From Pelagibacteraceae bacterium AG-461-B04 (lineage in GTDB: Bacteria > Pseudomonadota > Alphaproteobacteria > Pelagibacterales > AG-422-B15), in assembly GCA_003211835.1 (NCBI GenBank), contig QCRN01000005.1:1-64000 (forward strand): a DNA stretch of 64,000 nucleotides, in the 5' to 3' direction. Below the pieces are notes generated by a model. It was given only the letters and a program-made list of their open reading frames with translations, did not search any database and was not told the DNA's origin. Positions within the stretch are counted from its first letter, which is position 1, and each line of letters starts with the position of its first letter. Of this stretch, positions 7,987-15,660 are shown one piece after another. The translations under genes and the position numbers were made by a program.

Positions 7987-8063
7987 ATCGACTTAAAGAT
8001 TGAGTGCTTGTTCCTAATTGGACTTGAACGAAGTCTAAATTTAAAAAAAGGAATAAGAATAAT

Positions 8064-8270
8064 ATGGCTACTGGAACTGTTAAATGGTTTAATCCAAAAA
8101 AAGGTTATGGTTTTGTTGCACCTGATGAGGGCGATAAAGACATTTTTGTTCATATCACTGCTGTTCAAGCAGCTGGTATCAACAGATTGGACGAAGGCCA
8201 AAAAATAAGCTACGAAGCTGAAGAAAAAAATGGAAAAGTATCTGCAGTTAATTTGCAGATCTCAGAATAA
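8064..8270 (+). CDS. Cold-shock domain protein (CspA family)
   Basis: A 68-residue single cold-shock domain protein. RNP1 is KGYGFVAP and RNP2 is DIFVHI, with the N-terminal [15 protein letters not shown] typical of CspA. It binds single-stranded RNA and DNA and acts as an RNA chaperone. The ATG is preceded by AAAAAGGAATAAGAATAAT, giving a Shine-Dalgarno about 11 nt upstream, one of the stronger ones in the window. An overlapping frame of similar length is not the gene. The upstream leader may mediate cold induction. It abuts a convergent winged-helix gene. Confidence 0.95.
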   Translation: MATGTVKWFNPKKGYGFVAPDEGDKDIFVHITAVQAAGINRLDEGQKISYEAEEKNGKVSAVNLQISE

Positions 8271-8272
8271 AT

Positions 8273-8650
8273 TTAAGCAGCTTTATAAATCATATCTAGC
8301 CACATAGTGAATTCGTCTATCAATTCACTTGAAGGCTGGATGATTTTTACTCTTTTATCCTTTGTGCTGACCTGAGTAGTAAGTGATCCCTTACTTATTT
8401 CATCATTAATGAAATTTATAATTGTGGCTCTTGAGGCTAAGTCAGCCATATTTTTTGTTAAATACTCTTTAGTACATTCAAGTTTATTTACATCTTTATC
8501 GAAATATAATTTCATGATTTCAAAACAAATCCTGATCCCATAAACAGAGCGTCTAAAATGGCTAAGCCTTCCAAAAATCTTTTTGTCACCCGCTGAGTCA
8601 AATACCTTGATCTGCTGGTTAACACCTTTAAAAATTATTTCTGATTTCAT
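8273..8650 (-). CDS. Probable winged-helix (MarR-like) transcription regulator
   Basis: The 125-residue protein is not a clear member of a named family to me. The second half reads LTKNMADLASRATIINFINDE then KGSLTTQVSTKDKRVKIIQPS, which has the order helix, recognition helix, two-strand wing and final strand of MarR-type winged-helix domains (the K-D-x-R wing is characteristic). It lacks the long dimerisation helices on both sides seen in full-length MarR, so it may be a reduced form. The divergent region upstream holds an inverted repeat that could be its operator. DNA binding is inferred from the fold pattern only. Confidence 0.55.
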   Translation of the reverse strand: MKSEIIFKGVNQQIKVFDSAGDKKIFGRLSHFRRSVYGIRICFEIMKLYFDKDVNKLECTKEYLTKNMADLASRATIINFINDEISKGSLTTQVSTKDKRVKIIQPSSELIDEFTMWLDMIYKAA

Positions 8651-8713
8651 TATTTTTCCTCACTTAACTTAATAATCATATTATTTTTTATTGATAATAA
8701 TTAACCATAATTA

Positions 8714-8730
8714 GTTGCCACATTGGCGAC
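8714..8730. repeat. Inverted repeat, candidate operator
   Basis: GTTGCCA (8714-8720), a 3-nt centre and TGGCGAC (8724-8730) form a near-perfect inverted repeat (six of seven positions) in the AT-rich gap between the winged-helix regulator gene and the small gene on the other strand. Its GC content and symmetry stand out. It lies 64 bp from the regulator start and could serve autoregulation. Confidence 0.4.
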
Positions 8731-8797
8731 TTATATTTGAATATTGCCTACTAACAAAAAATATGAGATTTTTAACGTACAGTAATTATTGCTGATT

Positions 8798-9025
8798 ATG
8801 AATAAAGATAATTCATCTGTTATTTGGAAGCTTATTCAAGAAACCGGCAACTCCATAAAAGGAAAACTTCCGCCACACCCAAATCATCCAAAAGGGAGAA
8901 ATCCATATGCTCACGTAGCCCTGATGGTCAAAAATCATTTCGGAATGTCTTACAAAGATATTCCTGATGATAAGAAGGAAGAACTTGTAAAATATATAAA
9001 TTATTTGAGAAAATATCCAGAGTGA
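8798..9025 (+). CDS. Conserved-looking small soluble protein (75 aa), unknown function
   Basis: I do not recognise a named family. The frame can be opened at a TTG at 8789, but the ATG at 8798 is the more natural start. The protein is hydrophilic and compact: an N-terminal helix (WKLIQETGNSIKG), a Pro/His-rich segment (PPHPNHPKGRNPYAH), then VALMVKNHFGMSYKDIP and a terminal helix. The ordered, low-complexity-free sequence and codon use like its neighbours argue for a real gene. It is convergent with the hydroxylase gene and divergent from the winged-helix regulator. Confidence 0.6.
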   Translation: MNKDNSSVIWKLIQETGNSIKGKLPPHPNHPKGRNPYAHVALMVKNHFGMSYKDIPDDKKEELVKYINYLRKYPE

Positions 9026-9035
9026 ATGACTGATC

Positions 9036-9860
9036 TTATAGTTTCCACTCAGGTGCTCCAAAGAAAGACAATAGTTTATTCTTAAAACCTCTAGATTTCT
9101 TAAAATCCATATATATTAAATACCAGTTCATAAAGGTAATTTTTATAGGATTAAATGTATTAACATTTTCTCGAATACCGTAATTTACCTCCTCTTTTTC
9201 TGCCGCATAGGTACCAAATATTTTATCCCATATAATTAAAAGATTACCGTAATTTTTGTCGATATAATTTTCATTACTGCCATGATGCACACGGTGATGT
9301 GAAGGAGTAATAAGTATATATTCAAGAAAACTAAGTTTATTGACCCACTTAGTATGAGTTAACAATCCATATAGTGTAGACACTGCCCCCGCTATAGCAG
9401 TAATAATTGGATCGAAACCAATTAAAGGCATTACAGCAAAAAAAGGAACTTTTGTTAAAGGGCCGAACCACGGCTGTCTCAAAGCTACAGTGAAATTCAT
9501 TTCCTCACTTGAGTGGTGGTTCATATGAACAGCCCACAAAAATCTAATTCTATGCGAGCATCGGTGATACCAATAATATATAAAATCGATGACTATGAAT
9601 GTAAGAGGCCATACTAACCAAGCTGGAAAGATCTCATTAATTGAGATTAATTTGAATTGATAAAGAAATAGTGAAAAAAAGAAAATTGAACTTTTTGTTA
9701 AAAGTGAGATTGAGATATTGCCAAATAAAAGGCCAAATCCAGCAAGAGAGTCTTTTAATTTATAGTATCCGAGATTATTAATGGCTGAATAAATAACTTC
9801 AGCAGTAATAAGTGTGAGTACAATTGGGACTCCGTACAAATATATGTCTATTTCATTCAT
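9036..9860 (-). CDS. Fatty acid hydroxylase / sterol desaturase family membrane enzyme
   Basis: This 274-residue integral membrane protein has the eight-histidine di-iron signature of the FA_hydroxylase family: H99-R-C-S-H103, H112-M-N-H115-H116 and H188-H-R-V-H192-H193. Several hydrophobic helices precede and separate the boxes. Members hydroxylate or desaturate lipids, sterols or carotenoids in the membrane using O2. The exact lipid substrate cannot be told here, and no sterol or hopanoid genes are nearby. The start lies 46 bp from the divergent Gly-Ser/TPR gene, so their promoters must be close. Confidence 0.85.
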   Translation of the reverse strand: MNEIDIYLYGVPIVLTLITAEVIYSAINNLGYYKLKDSLAGFGLLFGNISISLLTKSSIFFFSLFLYQFKLISINEIFPAWLVWPLTFIVIDFIYYWYHRCSHRIRFLWAVHMNHHSSEEMNFTVALRQPWFGPLTKVPFFAVMPLIGFDPIITAIAGAVSTLYGLLTHTKWVNKLSFLEYILITPSHHRVHHGSNENYIDKNYGNLLIIWDKIFGTYAAEKEEVNYGIRENVNTFNPIKITFMNWYLIYMDFKKSRGFKNKLLSFFGAPEWKL

Positions 9861-9906
9861 AAAATTACTATTGAAATATATAACATTAGAATTAAATCAG
9901 GAAAAT

Positions 9907-10488
9907 ATGAAAAATTTATTTTTTACAATAATTTTAAGCTTAACCCTTGCAATGCCATTACATGCTGCAGGTAGCAAAGGTGGAGATGGCGGAAGCGGTG
10001 GAAGCGGTGGAAGCGGTGGAAGCGGTGGAAGCGGCGGAAGCGGCGGAAGCGGTGGAAGCGGCGGTACAGGCAATGATGGAATGGGTGGAAGTGGATTATA
10101 CAAAAAGTCATCTGGCTATGATAAGGAACTAAGGAGAATCACTTTTGAAATCGAAAAAAAAGACAACCTTGAAGGAGCTTTAAAAGACTTAGAGGTTTAT
10201 GTTTACGAAAATCCACAAAACGCTAGTGGGTGGAATATGATTGGGTTTGCAAGCAGAAAGTTAGGTAAATTTGAAGATGCTGAAATATATTATAATACTG
10301 GTTTAGAAATTGACCCTCAACATGAAGGGATCCTTGCATATCAAGGCGAATTATTTTTGCAAACCGATAGATACGAAAATGCGATTGAAAATCTTGCTAA
10401 ATTGTCCGATTTATGCGTTTTTAATTGTGATGAAAAGAATGAGCTTGCAGAGGCTATTACACTCTATGAGTTAGAAAATAACTTATAA
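9907..10488 (+). CDS. Secreted Gly-Ser-repeat / TPR protein
   Basis: The ATG at 9907 opens a clear signal peptide (residues 1-20, MKNLFF...PLHA), so the longer in-frame extension starting at 9814, which would bury this signal, is rejected. After cleavage comes a flexible tract, residues 22-52, containing eight GSG units. From about residue 75 two tetratricopeptide-like repeats follow (EGALKDLEVYVYENPQNASGWNMIG; KFEDAEIYYNTGLEIDPQHEG), with a third, degenerate unit. A likely role is a periplasmic scaffold tethered by a flexible linker. No partner can be named. Confidence 0.75.
   Translation: MKNLFFTIILSLTLAMPLHAAGSKGGDGGSGGSGGSGGSGGSGGSGGSGGSGGTGNDGMGGSGLYKKSSGYDKELRRITFEIEKKDNLEGALKDLEVYVYENPQNASGWNMIGFASRKLGKFEDAEIYYNTGLEIDPQHEGILAYQGELFLQTDRYENAIENLAKLSDLCVFNCDEKNELAEAITLYELENNL
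9991..10062 (+). repeat. Eight tandem 9-bp repeats (GGAAGCGGY) coding for GSG units
   Basis: Eight in-frame copies of GGAAGCGGT or GGAAGCGGC run without interruption, then decay into GGTACAGGC. The units are nearly identical at the DNA level, which implies recent slippage or recombination, and the copy number is likely to vary between strains. Because the unit is a multiple of three, changes in number keep the reading frame and only alter linker length. Confidence 0.95.
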
Positions 10489-10539
10489 CAAGTTGATTTA
10501 TTTTCGAAGACAAATTAGGCTTGCCTATTAAAATTTGTC

Positions 10540-10758
10540 ATGATTAAAATATTAGTTTTTTTCGTCTTAGGAGCAGCCACATTATATTTTATTATTCGTG
10601 CATTAGTGAATACTGAGCCTGGAAAGTTATCTCGAGTTATAAAAATAATTATTTTTGCAGCGATTATAATTGCAGTTGTATTTATGCTGACAAGAGGTAA
10701 CCTTGGTTTTCTTGCACCGATTATTGGTCTTGCAAGAAAATTTCTAGTAGGCTTTTAA
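10540..10758 (+). CDS. Small two-helix membrane protein, like the anchor of membrane DnaJ proteins
   Basis: The 72-residue protein has two hydrophobic helices (about 2-22 and 33-51) around a loop RALVNTEPGKLSRVIK, followed by a short hydrophobic tail. The helix-(R)TEPxxL-helix pattern resembles the N-terminal anchor of alphaproteobacterial membrane-bound J-domain proteins. No J domain follows: the frame stops after FLVGF and the next gene starts 5 bp later. It could be a stand-alone anchor, a truncated homologue, or something unrelated. It is likely the first gene of the run that includes the cupredoxin-beta-helix lipoprotein. Confidence 0.6.
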   Translation: MIKILVFFVLGAATLYFIIRALVNTEPGKLSRVIKIIIFAAIIIAVVFMLTRGNLGFLAPIIGLARKFLVGF

Positions 10759-10763
10759 GTTTA

Positions 10764-12422
10764 ATGTTTAATAGTAAAAAGAGTTTCATAGTTATATTTT
10801 TCTTTTTATCGTCATTTATTTTTTTTACATCATGTGATAGCGGTCCAGATCAGTCCGCTGCTTTTACCGGAGTAAGAGTTATAGATAATTCTTATTCCCC
10901 ACCAGTTGTTAGAATAAATCCGGGTGGCAAAGTAAGATTTAACAATTGGGGTAACAACCCCCATAATGTTATTGCTGTCGATGAAAGTTGGGGCTCCCTA
11001 GCAGAAATTCCAAAGGGTGACTATCTAGATATTAATTACGAAAATGAAGGACTATATAAATATTTGTGTTCATTTCATGCCTCCCCTGATGGAAAATGGG
11101 GCATGGTTGGCTCTGTTGTTGTGGGTGATATAAATTATGAAGATTATACAAACTTCTCAAAGAAAGATGTGGTTACAAGGTTCACTGGAAATGTAAGGCA
11201 TGTACCCGATCGATATGAAACAATTCAAGACGCTGTTAATGCTTCAAACCCAGGTGATCTTGTTTTGATTAAGCCTGGTATTTACTACGAGGAGGTTGTT
11301 GTAAATGTTCCATCAATCACGATAAGGGGTTGGGATAGAAATACAACAATCATCGATGGGGAGTTTGAAAGAGGTAACGGCATTTTAGTTGCAGGTGTTG
11401 ATGGCGTAGTCATAGAAAATATAACTGCAAGAAATGCATTGCTGAATGGTTTTTATTGGGCAACAGTTAAAGGTTACAGAGGCTCTTATTTAACAGCGTA
11501 TAATAATGGTGATTATGGTGTATATGCATTTGATGCCGTTGATGGAGTTTTAGATCATTCTTATGCCTCTGGCTCACCAGATGCAGGTTTTTATATTGGC
11601 CAATGTTATCCATGTGACGCAATCGTTAATGACGTCATATCTGAAAATAATGGACTTGGTTATTCAGGAACAAACTCGGGTGGCTCTCTTTATATTATAA
11701 GCTCAGTTTTTCGAAATAATAAAGGTGGATTAGCACCGAACACTTTAGACTCGGAACTTCTTCCTCCTGAAAGAGAAACTTTTATTATTGGGAATCTTAT
11801 TGAAAACAATAACAATATAGACGCCCCCGCTACTCAATCAACTAACTTATCACTCGGAAATGGAGTTGTCATTGCAGGAGGAAATAACAATATTATTAAA
11901 AATAATGTTATTGCTAATCATAATCTTTATGGTGTTATTATAACAGCTACAGCAGATGTAAATTACTGGCCTGCTCATGGCAACCGTGTTGAAAGCAATT
12001 TGATTATAAATTCTAAAAGAGCTGATCTAGCATCCAGTGGCCTCTCAAATTTAGGAAACTGTTTTGAAAATAATTATTTCAATACTTCAATTCCACCTGG
12101 CTTGCAAACACTCAATAATTGTGACTCTTCCTTCTATCCCTTAAGTGCGGATTTATCTGGTATGTGGCTGTCTTTGGCGCGAGTAATACAGACAAGTGAT
12201 GGAAAATATAACCAAGGTGATTGGCGAACATTTGAAGCACCCGAAAACCAACCCAATATGCCCATTATGGATGAATTAATAAGTCTTGGTTATGATAAAA
12301 CTAACTTGCCTGTTACTAAAATATGGAGTTCAGTCAAGCCTGCGGTTGAGGTTTTTAGTCAATATGAAGATGTTTTGGAGGAAATAGAGCTGCCTCAAGA
12401 GGCCAGAAACTATTTGAACTAA
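10764..12422 (+). CDS. Cupredoxin-beta-helix (NosD-like) lipoprotein
   Basis: A 552-residue exported protein. Residues 1-23 form a signal ending FTS before Cys24, a lipobox-like site, so it is probably lipid-anchored. Residues 34-121 are a cupredoxin with a complete type 1 copper set: His67 (NNPHNV), Cys102-x2-His105 (YLCSFH) and Met114. From about residue 145 to 430 there is a right-handed beta-helix with many N-rich turns (IQDAVNASNPGD at its start, then repeated ENN/NN units), as in NosD and pectate-lyase-like proteins. A unique FYIGQCYPCDA segment carries two further cysteines. Electron transfer or copper handling at a carbohydrate or metal-binding scaffold is plausible; no function is established. 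Confidence 0.8.
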   Translation: MFNSKKSFIVIFFFLSSFIFFTSCDSGPDQSAAFTGVRVIDNSYSPPVVRINPGGKVRFNNWGNNPHNVIAVDESWGSLAEIPKGDYLDINYENEGLYKYLCSFHASPDGKWGMVGSVVVGDINYEDYTNFSKKDVVTRFTGNVRHVPDRYETIQDAVNASNPGDLVLIKPGIYYEEVVVNVPSITIRGWDRNTTIIDGEFERGNGILVAGVDGVVIENITARNALLNGFYWATVKGYRGSYLTAYNNGDYGVYAFDAVDGVLDHSYASGSPDAGFYIGQCYPCDAIVNDVISENNGLGYSGTNSGGSLYIISSVFRNNKGGLAPNTLDSELLPPERETFIIGNLIENNNNIDAPATQSTNLSLGNGVVIAGGNNNIIKNNVIANHNLYGVIITATADVNYWPAHGNRVESNLIINSKRADLASSGLSNLGNCFENNYFNTSIPPGLQTLNNCDSSFYPLSADLSGMWLSLARVIQTSDGKYNQGDWRTFEAPENQPNMPIMDELISLGYDKTNLPVTKIWSSVKPAVEVFSQYEDVLEEIELPQEARNYLN

Positions 12423-12425
12423 TCC

Positions 12426-12452
12426 CCTAATTGTTTAACCTATAATTAGGAG
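12426..12452 (+). promoter_or_regulatory. Inverted repeat overlapping a ribosome-binding site
   Basis: CCTAATT (12426-12432) can pair with AATTAGG (12444-12450) around an 11-nt loop. The 3' arm runs into AGGAG (12448-12452), the Shine-Dalgarno of the following small membrane-protein gene, 10 nt before its ATG. Hairpin formation would hide the site and reduce translation relative to the upstream lipoprotein gene. Confidence 0.35.
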
Positions 12453-12462
12453 ATAAAAATAA

Positions 12463-12783
12463 ATGCCTGGAGTTACTTTTTTTCCATTAGAGGATGTTCC
12501 GTTCTTATCGCTTTTTTTTAATTTTTATGGATATTACCTTCCTATTTTTTTGTATGCAACTTGGACAGCAACAGCTTTATTTGATTTACATATTGGAAAA
12601 TACAGAAGCGTTCCCTCTAAAATAACTTGGACACTGGTACTGATGTTTATTCCTTTAGTTGGCCCACTTATTTATCATATGTTTGCAGCTAGGGAATTGG
12701 ACGTAGTGATCAGAGCTACAATGGTTTTCGGAGGTATTGCTGTCATGACAATTGTTTTTTTATATCTTGGTTTTGCGCTTTAA
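12463..12783 (+). CDS. Small membrane protein with PLDc_N-type helices
   Basis: The 106-residue protein has three hydrophobic helices. The middle part, SKITWTLVLMFIPLVGPLIY, matches the PLDc_N (phospholipase D-nuclease N-terminal) motif of W-x-L-V-x2-P-x2-G-x2-Y, found both in front of cardiolipin-synthase-like enzymes and in free-standing membrane proteins. There is no HKD catalytic domain, so it is not an active phospholipase. A good Shine-Dalgarno (AGGAG) sits 10 nt upstream. It follows the cupredoxin-beta-helix gene by 40 bp and may act with it in the inner membrane. Confidence 0.65.
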   Translation: MPGVTFFPLEDVPFLSLFFNFYGYYLPIFLYATWTATALFDLHIGKYRSVPSKITWTLVLMFIPLVGPLIYHMFAARELDVVIRATMVFGGIAVMTIVFLYLGFAL

Positions 12784-12789
12784 ATAAAA

Positions 12790-13620
12790 GTGAAATTCGA
12801 CCCACGAATAACTCCCATCAAGAGTAATTTAGCCGCTTCAACTTATAAATATATTGTTAAGAGACCAAAATACTCTAAAGGTAAAAAATGTACTGTGGTC
12901 AGTTCGTTTGCACCATTGTATTCAAATAAAAAATCTAAATTAAGCACTCAACTTTTATTCGGTGAAGAATGTATCGCTTATGAAGTATCTAAGGATTGGT
13001 CTTGGGTTCAATCATTAAAAGATCAATATGTAGGATATATAGCCACAGCAAATCTATCAAAAAAATTATTTAAACCCACACATAAAGTAACGTCTTTACG
13101 TACATACATTTACAAGGAACCTGATATTAAGAGCAAAGATCTATTTCACTTAAGCTTTAATTCAGTTTTAGAAGTTAAAAAAACAAAAGGAAAGTTTTCT
13201 CTAATCAATGGATTAGGTTGGTGTCCGACTAGTGATTTATCTGCAATTAATAAGGTGGGGTTTGATAAAGTCAAATATGCCCAGCAGTATTTAAATACTC
13301 CTTATTTATGGGGAGGAAGAAGCTCCATAGGTATTGATTGTTCGGGGCTTATTCAAAATTTATTACAAATTAATAATAAAAAATTTCCAAGAGATACAGA
13401 TATGCAAGAAATTTTTATAACTAAAGAGATTTTAAGTGAAAAGAAACTTAAAGCAGGGGATTTAATTTTTTGGAAGGGTCATGTAGCCATGATGATAGAT
13501 AATAAATATATTATCCACGCTAATGCTTATCATATGAAAACTGCAATTGAGTTATTAAGTTCTGCAAAAAAAAGAATATTTAAAACGAATGGTAAAATTA
13601 GAAAAATGGGCAGACTTTAG
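12790..13620 (+). CDS. NlpC/P60-family peptidoglycan peptidase with SH3-like domains
   Basis: A 276-residue protein starting with GTG, 6 bp after the preceding stop. The C-terminal NlpC/P60 domain has the triad Cys184 (IDCSGLIQ), His231 (KGHVAMM) and His243 (IIHANAY). Residues about 25-150 contain two SH3-like segments (the first ends WSWVQSLKDQYVGYI). Such enzymes cut gamma-D-Glu-diaminopimelate bonds in wall stem peptides. There is no signal peptide, so it may act on cytosolic muropeptides in recycling, or leave by another route. The convergent AmpG-like gene fits the recycling idea. Confidence 0.85.
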   Translation: MKFDPRITPIKSNLAASTYKYIVKRPKYSKGKKCTVVSSFAPLYSNKKSKLSTQLLFGEECIAYEVSKDWSWVQSLKDQYVGYIATANLSKKLFKPTHKVTSLRTYIYKEPDIKSKDLFHLSFNSVLEVKKTKGKFSLINGLGWCPTSDLSAINKVGFDKVKYAQQYLNTPYLWGGRSSIGIDCSGLIQNLLQINNKKFPRDTDMQEIFITKEILSEKKLKAGDLIFWKGHVAMMIDNKYIIHANAYHMKTAIELLSSAKKRIFKTNGKIRKMGRL

Positions 13621-13621
13621 A

Positions 13622-14953
13622 CTAACTGAAATTAAATTTATTTCTGATAAACCATAGAAGTATTAATGAGGGGATTACCATTAAAGCGGTAATTATGAAG
13701 AATGTTCCCCAATCACCCTGCAGCCAATCTACGAGCGAACCTGATGAAGACGCCATCAACGTTCTTCCTGCTGTTCCAAGAGAGGCAAGAAGTGCATACT
13801 GCGTTGCTGTATAGGTCCTGTCCACAAGCAATGAAATAAATGTGACAAAGGCAACAGTTGCAAATGCAGCAGCAAGATCATCAAGAAGAACAGCGGCAGC
13901 AAATAATAATTCAGATTTATCTGACCATGCCATAAAGCTAAACATAATATTTGTTATGGCCATTGCTATCCCAGATAGAAATAACGCCCTCACAACGCCA
14001 GATTTAATAGCAAACCACCCACCCAATAGAGTAAATGTAATAGTCGTAATCCATCCAAGACCTTTTGAATAGATTGCAATATCAGATTTTGAAAATCCCA
14101 TCTCGTCATAAAATATGATAGACATTCTTCCAAGAAAAGCCTCGCCTATTTTAAAGAGGAAAATAAATCCGATAATTAAAAAGCTGATGGTTACACCGTT
14201 TTTCTTAAAGAAGCTTATCAATGGACTTATAATTGTGCTTATAAACCATGCTGAAAATCCAGCAGCTTTAAAATTTTCTTGATCCTTATTTTGAGCTTTC
14301 TGTCTTTCATTAGAGGTATCTTCAGGAATAAAAAGTAATCCAACATTAAATAAAAGTATTAATAGGCAAAGAAATATAAAAGTGAGTTGCCAATAATTTG
14401 CAAATCCAACTACTTCTAAATAATCAGCAACAAATAACGTTAACATTCCTCCAATTTTATAACCTGTCCACCATCCAACCACGGCAATAGAAGCACCTGC
14501 AGCCATTGATGCTTTTTCATTTGCAGATATTTGTTCAATTCTAAGAGCATCAATTGTTATATCTTGTGATGCTGACGAAATTGCAATTAATAAACCTAAG
14601 AAAATAATAACCTCAAGATTATTTACTGGATTGAGAAAACTCCAAAAAATAAGACTACATAAGATTATAAATTGAAGAGAAATTATCCAAGATTTTCTGT
14701 GACCTATTTTATCTGTTAGATAGGGAATTTTAATTCTGTCAATTAAAGGAGCCCATAAAAAGTTAATGGCATAAACTCCAAATATTAATCCCGCCCAACC
14801 AATAGTGCTTCTAGAAAGTTCAAAGTCTTTTAACCAAAGTGAAAGTGCACTACCAATTATTACCCACGGGAAACCACTGATAGCACCCAAAAGTAAAATG
14901 CGAAGCATTCTGTTATCAAAATAAATTGATAAGCCAACATTTTCTTTTGTCAT
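13622..14953 (-). CDS. ampG: AmpG-like muropeptide permease (MFS)
   Basis: A 443-residue, 12-14-helix MFS protein. The N-terminal GAISGFPWVIIGSALSLWL and, in helix 4, SSASQDITIDALRI match the AmpG family (the AtqDiaiDayR motif). AmpG imports GlcNAc-anhydroMurNAc peptides from the periplasm for wall recycling. Its 3' end faces the NlpC/P60 gene with a 1-bp gap, consistent with a shared role in muropeptide turnover, though no amiD, nagZ or anmK is in the window. Related PucC/BCH carriers are an alternative but lack photosynthesis genes here. Confidence 0.8.
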   Translation of the reverse strand: MTKENVGLSIYFDNRMLRILLLGAISGFPWVIIGSALSLWLKDFELSRSTIGWAGLIFGVYAINFLWAPLIDRIKIPYLTDKIGHRKSWIISLQFIILCSLIFWSFLNPVNNLEVIIFLGLLIAISSASQDITIDALRIEQISANEKASMAAGASIAVVGWWTGYKIGGMLTLFVADYLEVVGFANYWQLTFIFLCLLILLFNVGLLFIPEDTSNERQKAQNKDQENFKAAGFSAWFISTIISPLISFFKKNGVTISFLIIGFIFLFKIGEAFLGRMSIIFYDEMGFSKSDIAIYSKGLGWITTITFTLLGGWFAIKSGVVRALFLSGIAMAITNIMFSFMAWSDKSELLFAAAVLLDDLAAAFATVAFVTFISLLVDRTYTATQYALLASLGTAGRTLMASSSGSLVDWLQGDWGTFFIITALMVIPSLILLWFIRNKFNFS

Positions 14954-15015
14954 ATTTGATGAGAATAAGGTTTAGTACCTCCAGCAGTCAATTAATATAT
15001 TAAGTAACTTTTGAT

Positions 15016-15570
15016 TTATTCAATTGGAGCGGGATTATCGCTAAAACTTCTTAAATAAAGAATAACATTTGCGCGGTCCTTAGCTTTTTTGAGACCAACA
15101 AAGGACATCTTTGTACCTTGAATATATTTTTTTGGATTAATTAAATAACTATTTAATTGCTCATATGTCCAATCACCCTCAAAGGCTGCCATTGCACTAG
15201 AATATTTATAATCATCTTTTGAACCAATATCTTTATTTACGATATTCCATAAAGCTGGGCCAATTTTATTAGCACCACCTTTTTCCATAACATGACACTG
15301 TGAACATTTCTTAAATACTTTTTTACCCTTATCTAGATCAGCGCTAGCAAGAAGAACTTGAATAGGGTCTTCGGTGGGAGCTTGGGCAACTGCCTCAGTT
15401 GAAGTTGCAGCTGCATCCATTAATATTTCATCACCGCCATCAACTTGATAAGCAGCAACTTTTGGCTTTTCAACATGGTAGAGAATTTCACTAAAGTTTG
15501 CTAGTCCAATAAACACAAGTGCTACCACTAAAATACAGGCAACAATTTTGTTAATTTCGAATGAATCCAT
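15016..15570 (-). CDS. cycM: Membrane-anchored cytochrome c (CycM type)
   Basis: The 184-residue protein has an uncleaved N-terminal anchor (residues 9-27), a low-complexity Ala/Pro linker (about 52-75) and a class I cytochrome c domain with Cys89-Ser-Gln-Cys92-His93 and distal Met155 (GTKMSFVGL). This anchored form is known in alphaproteobacteria as CycM/c552, carrying electrons from bc1 to the aa3 terminal oxidase. It lies divergent to kdsB with a 90-bp gap. The linker length would let the domain swing between complexes in the membrane. Confidence 0.9.
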   Translation of the reverse strand: MDSFEINKIVACILVVALVFIGLANFSEILYHVEKPKVAAYQVDGGDEILMDAAATSTEAVAQAPTEDPIQVLLASADLDKGKKVFKKCSQCHVMEKGGANKIGPALWNIVNKDIGSKDDYKYSSAMAAFEGDWTYEQLNSYLINPKKYIQGTKMSFVGLKKAKDRANVILYLRSFSDNPAPIE

Positions 15571-15630
15571 AATGTTTTTTTCGCAGAATATATGATATTA
15601 ATTAAACATTATTCTAATTTATTCAAGTTA

Positions 15631-15653
15631 TTATGCGTCTTCTAGTCGCATAA
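15631..15653. repeat. Perfect 7-bp inverted repeat just before kdsB
   Basis: TTATGCG (15631-15637) and CGCATAA (15647-15653) are perfect inverted copies with a 9-nt centre. The repeat ends 7 bp before the kdsB start and within the 90-bp divergent gap to cycM. It could be a DNA operator or an mRNA hairpin over the kdsB start site; no Shine-Dalgarno is otherwise visible. Confidence 0.45.
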
Positions 15654-15660
15654 AAGCATT

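Noticed and set aside
9897-10103. Antisense proline-rich frames opposite the Gly-Ser repeat
   Set aside because: They are mirror images of the GGS-coding repeat, with no initiation signal, and overlap the signal-peptide-bearing real gene.
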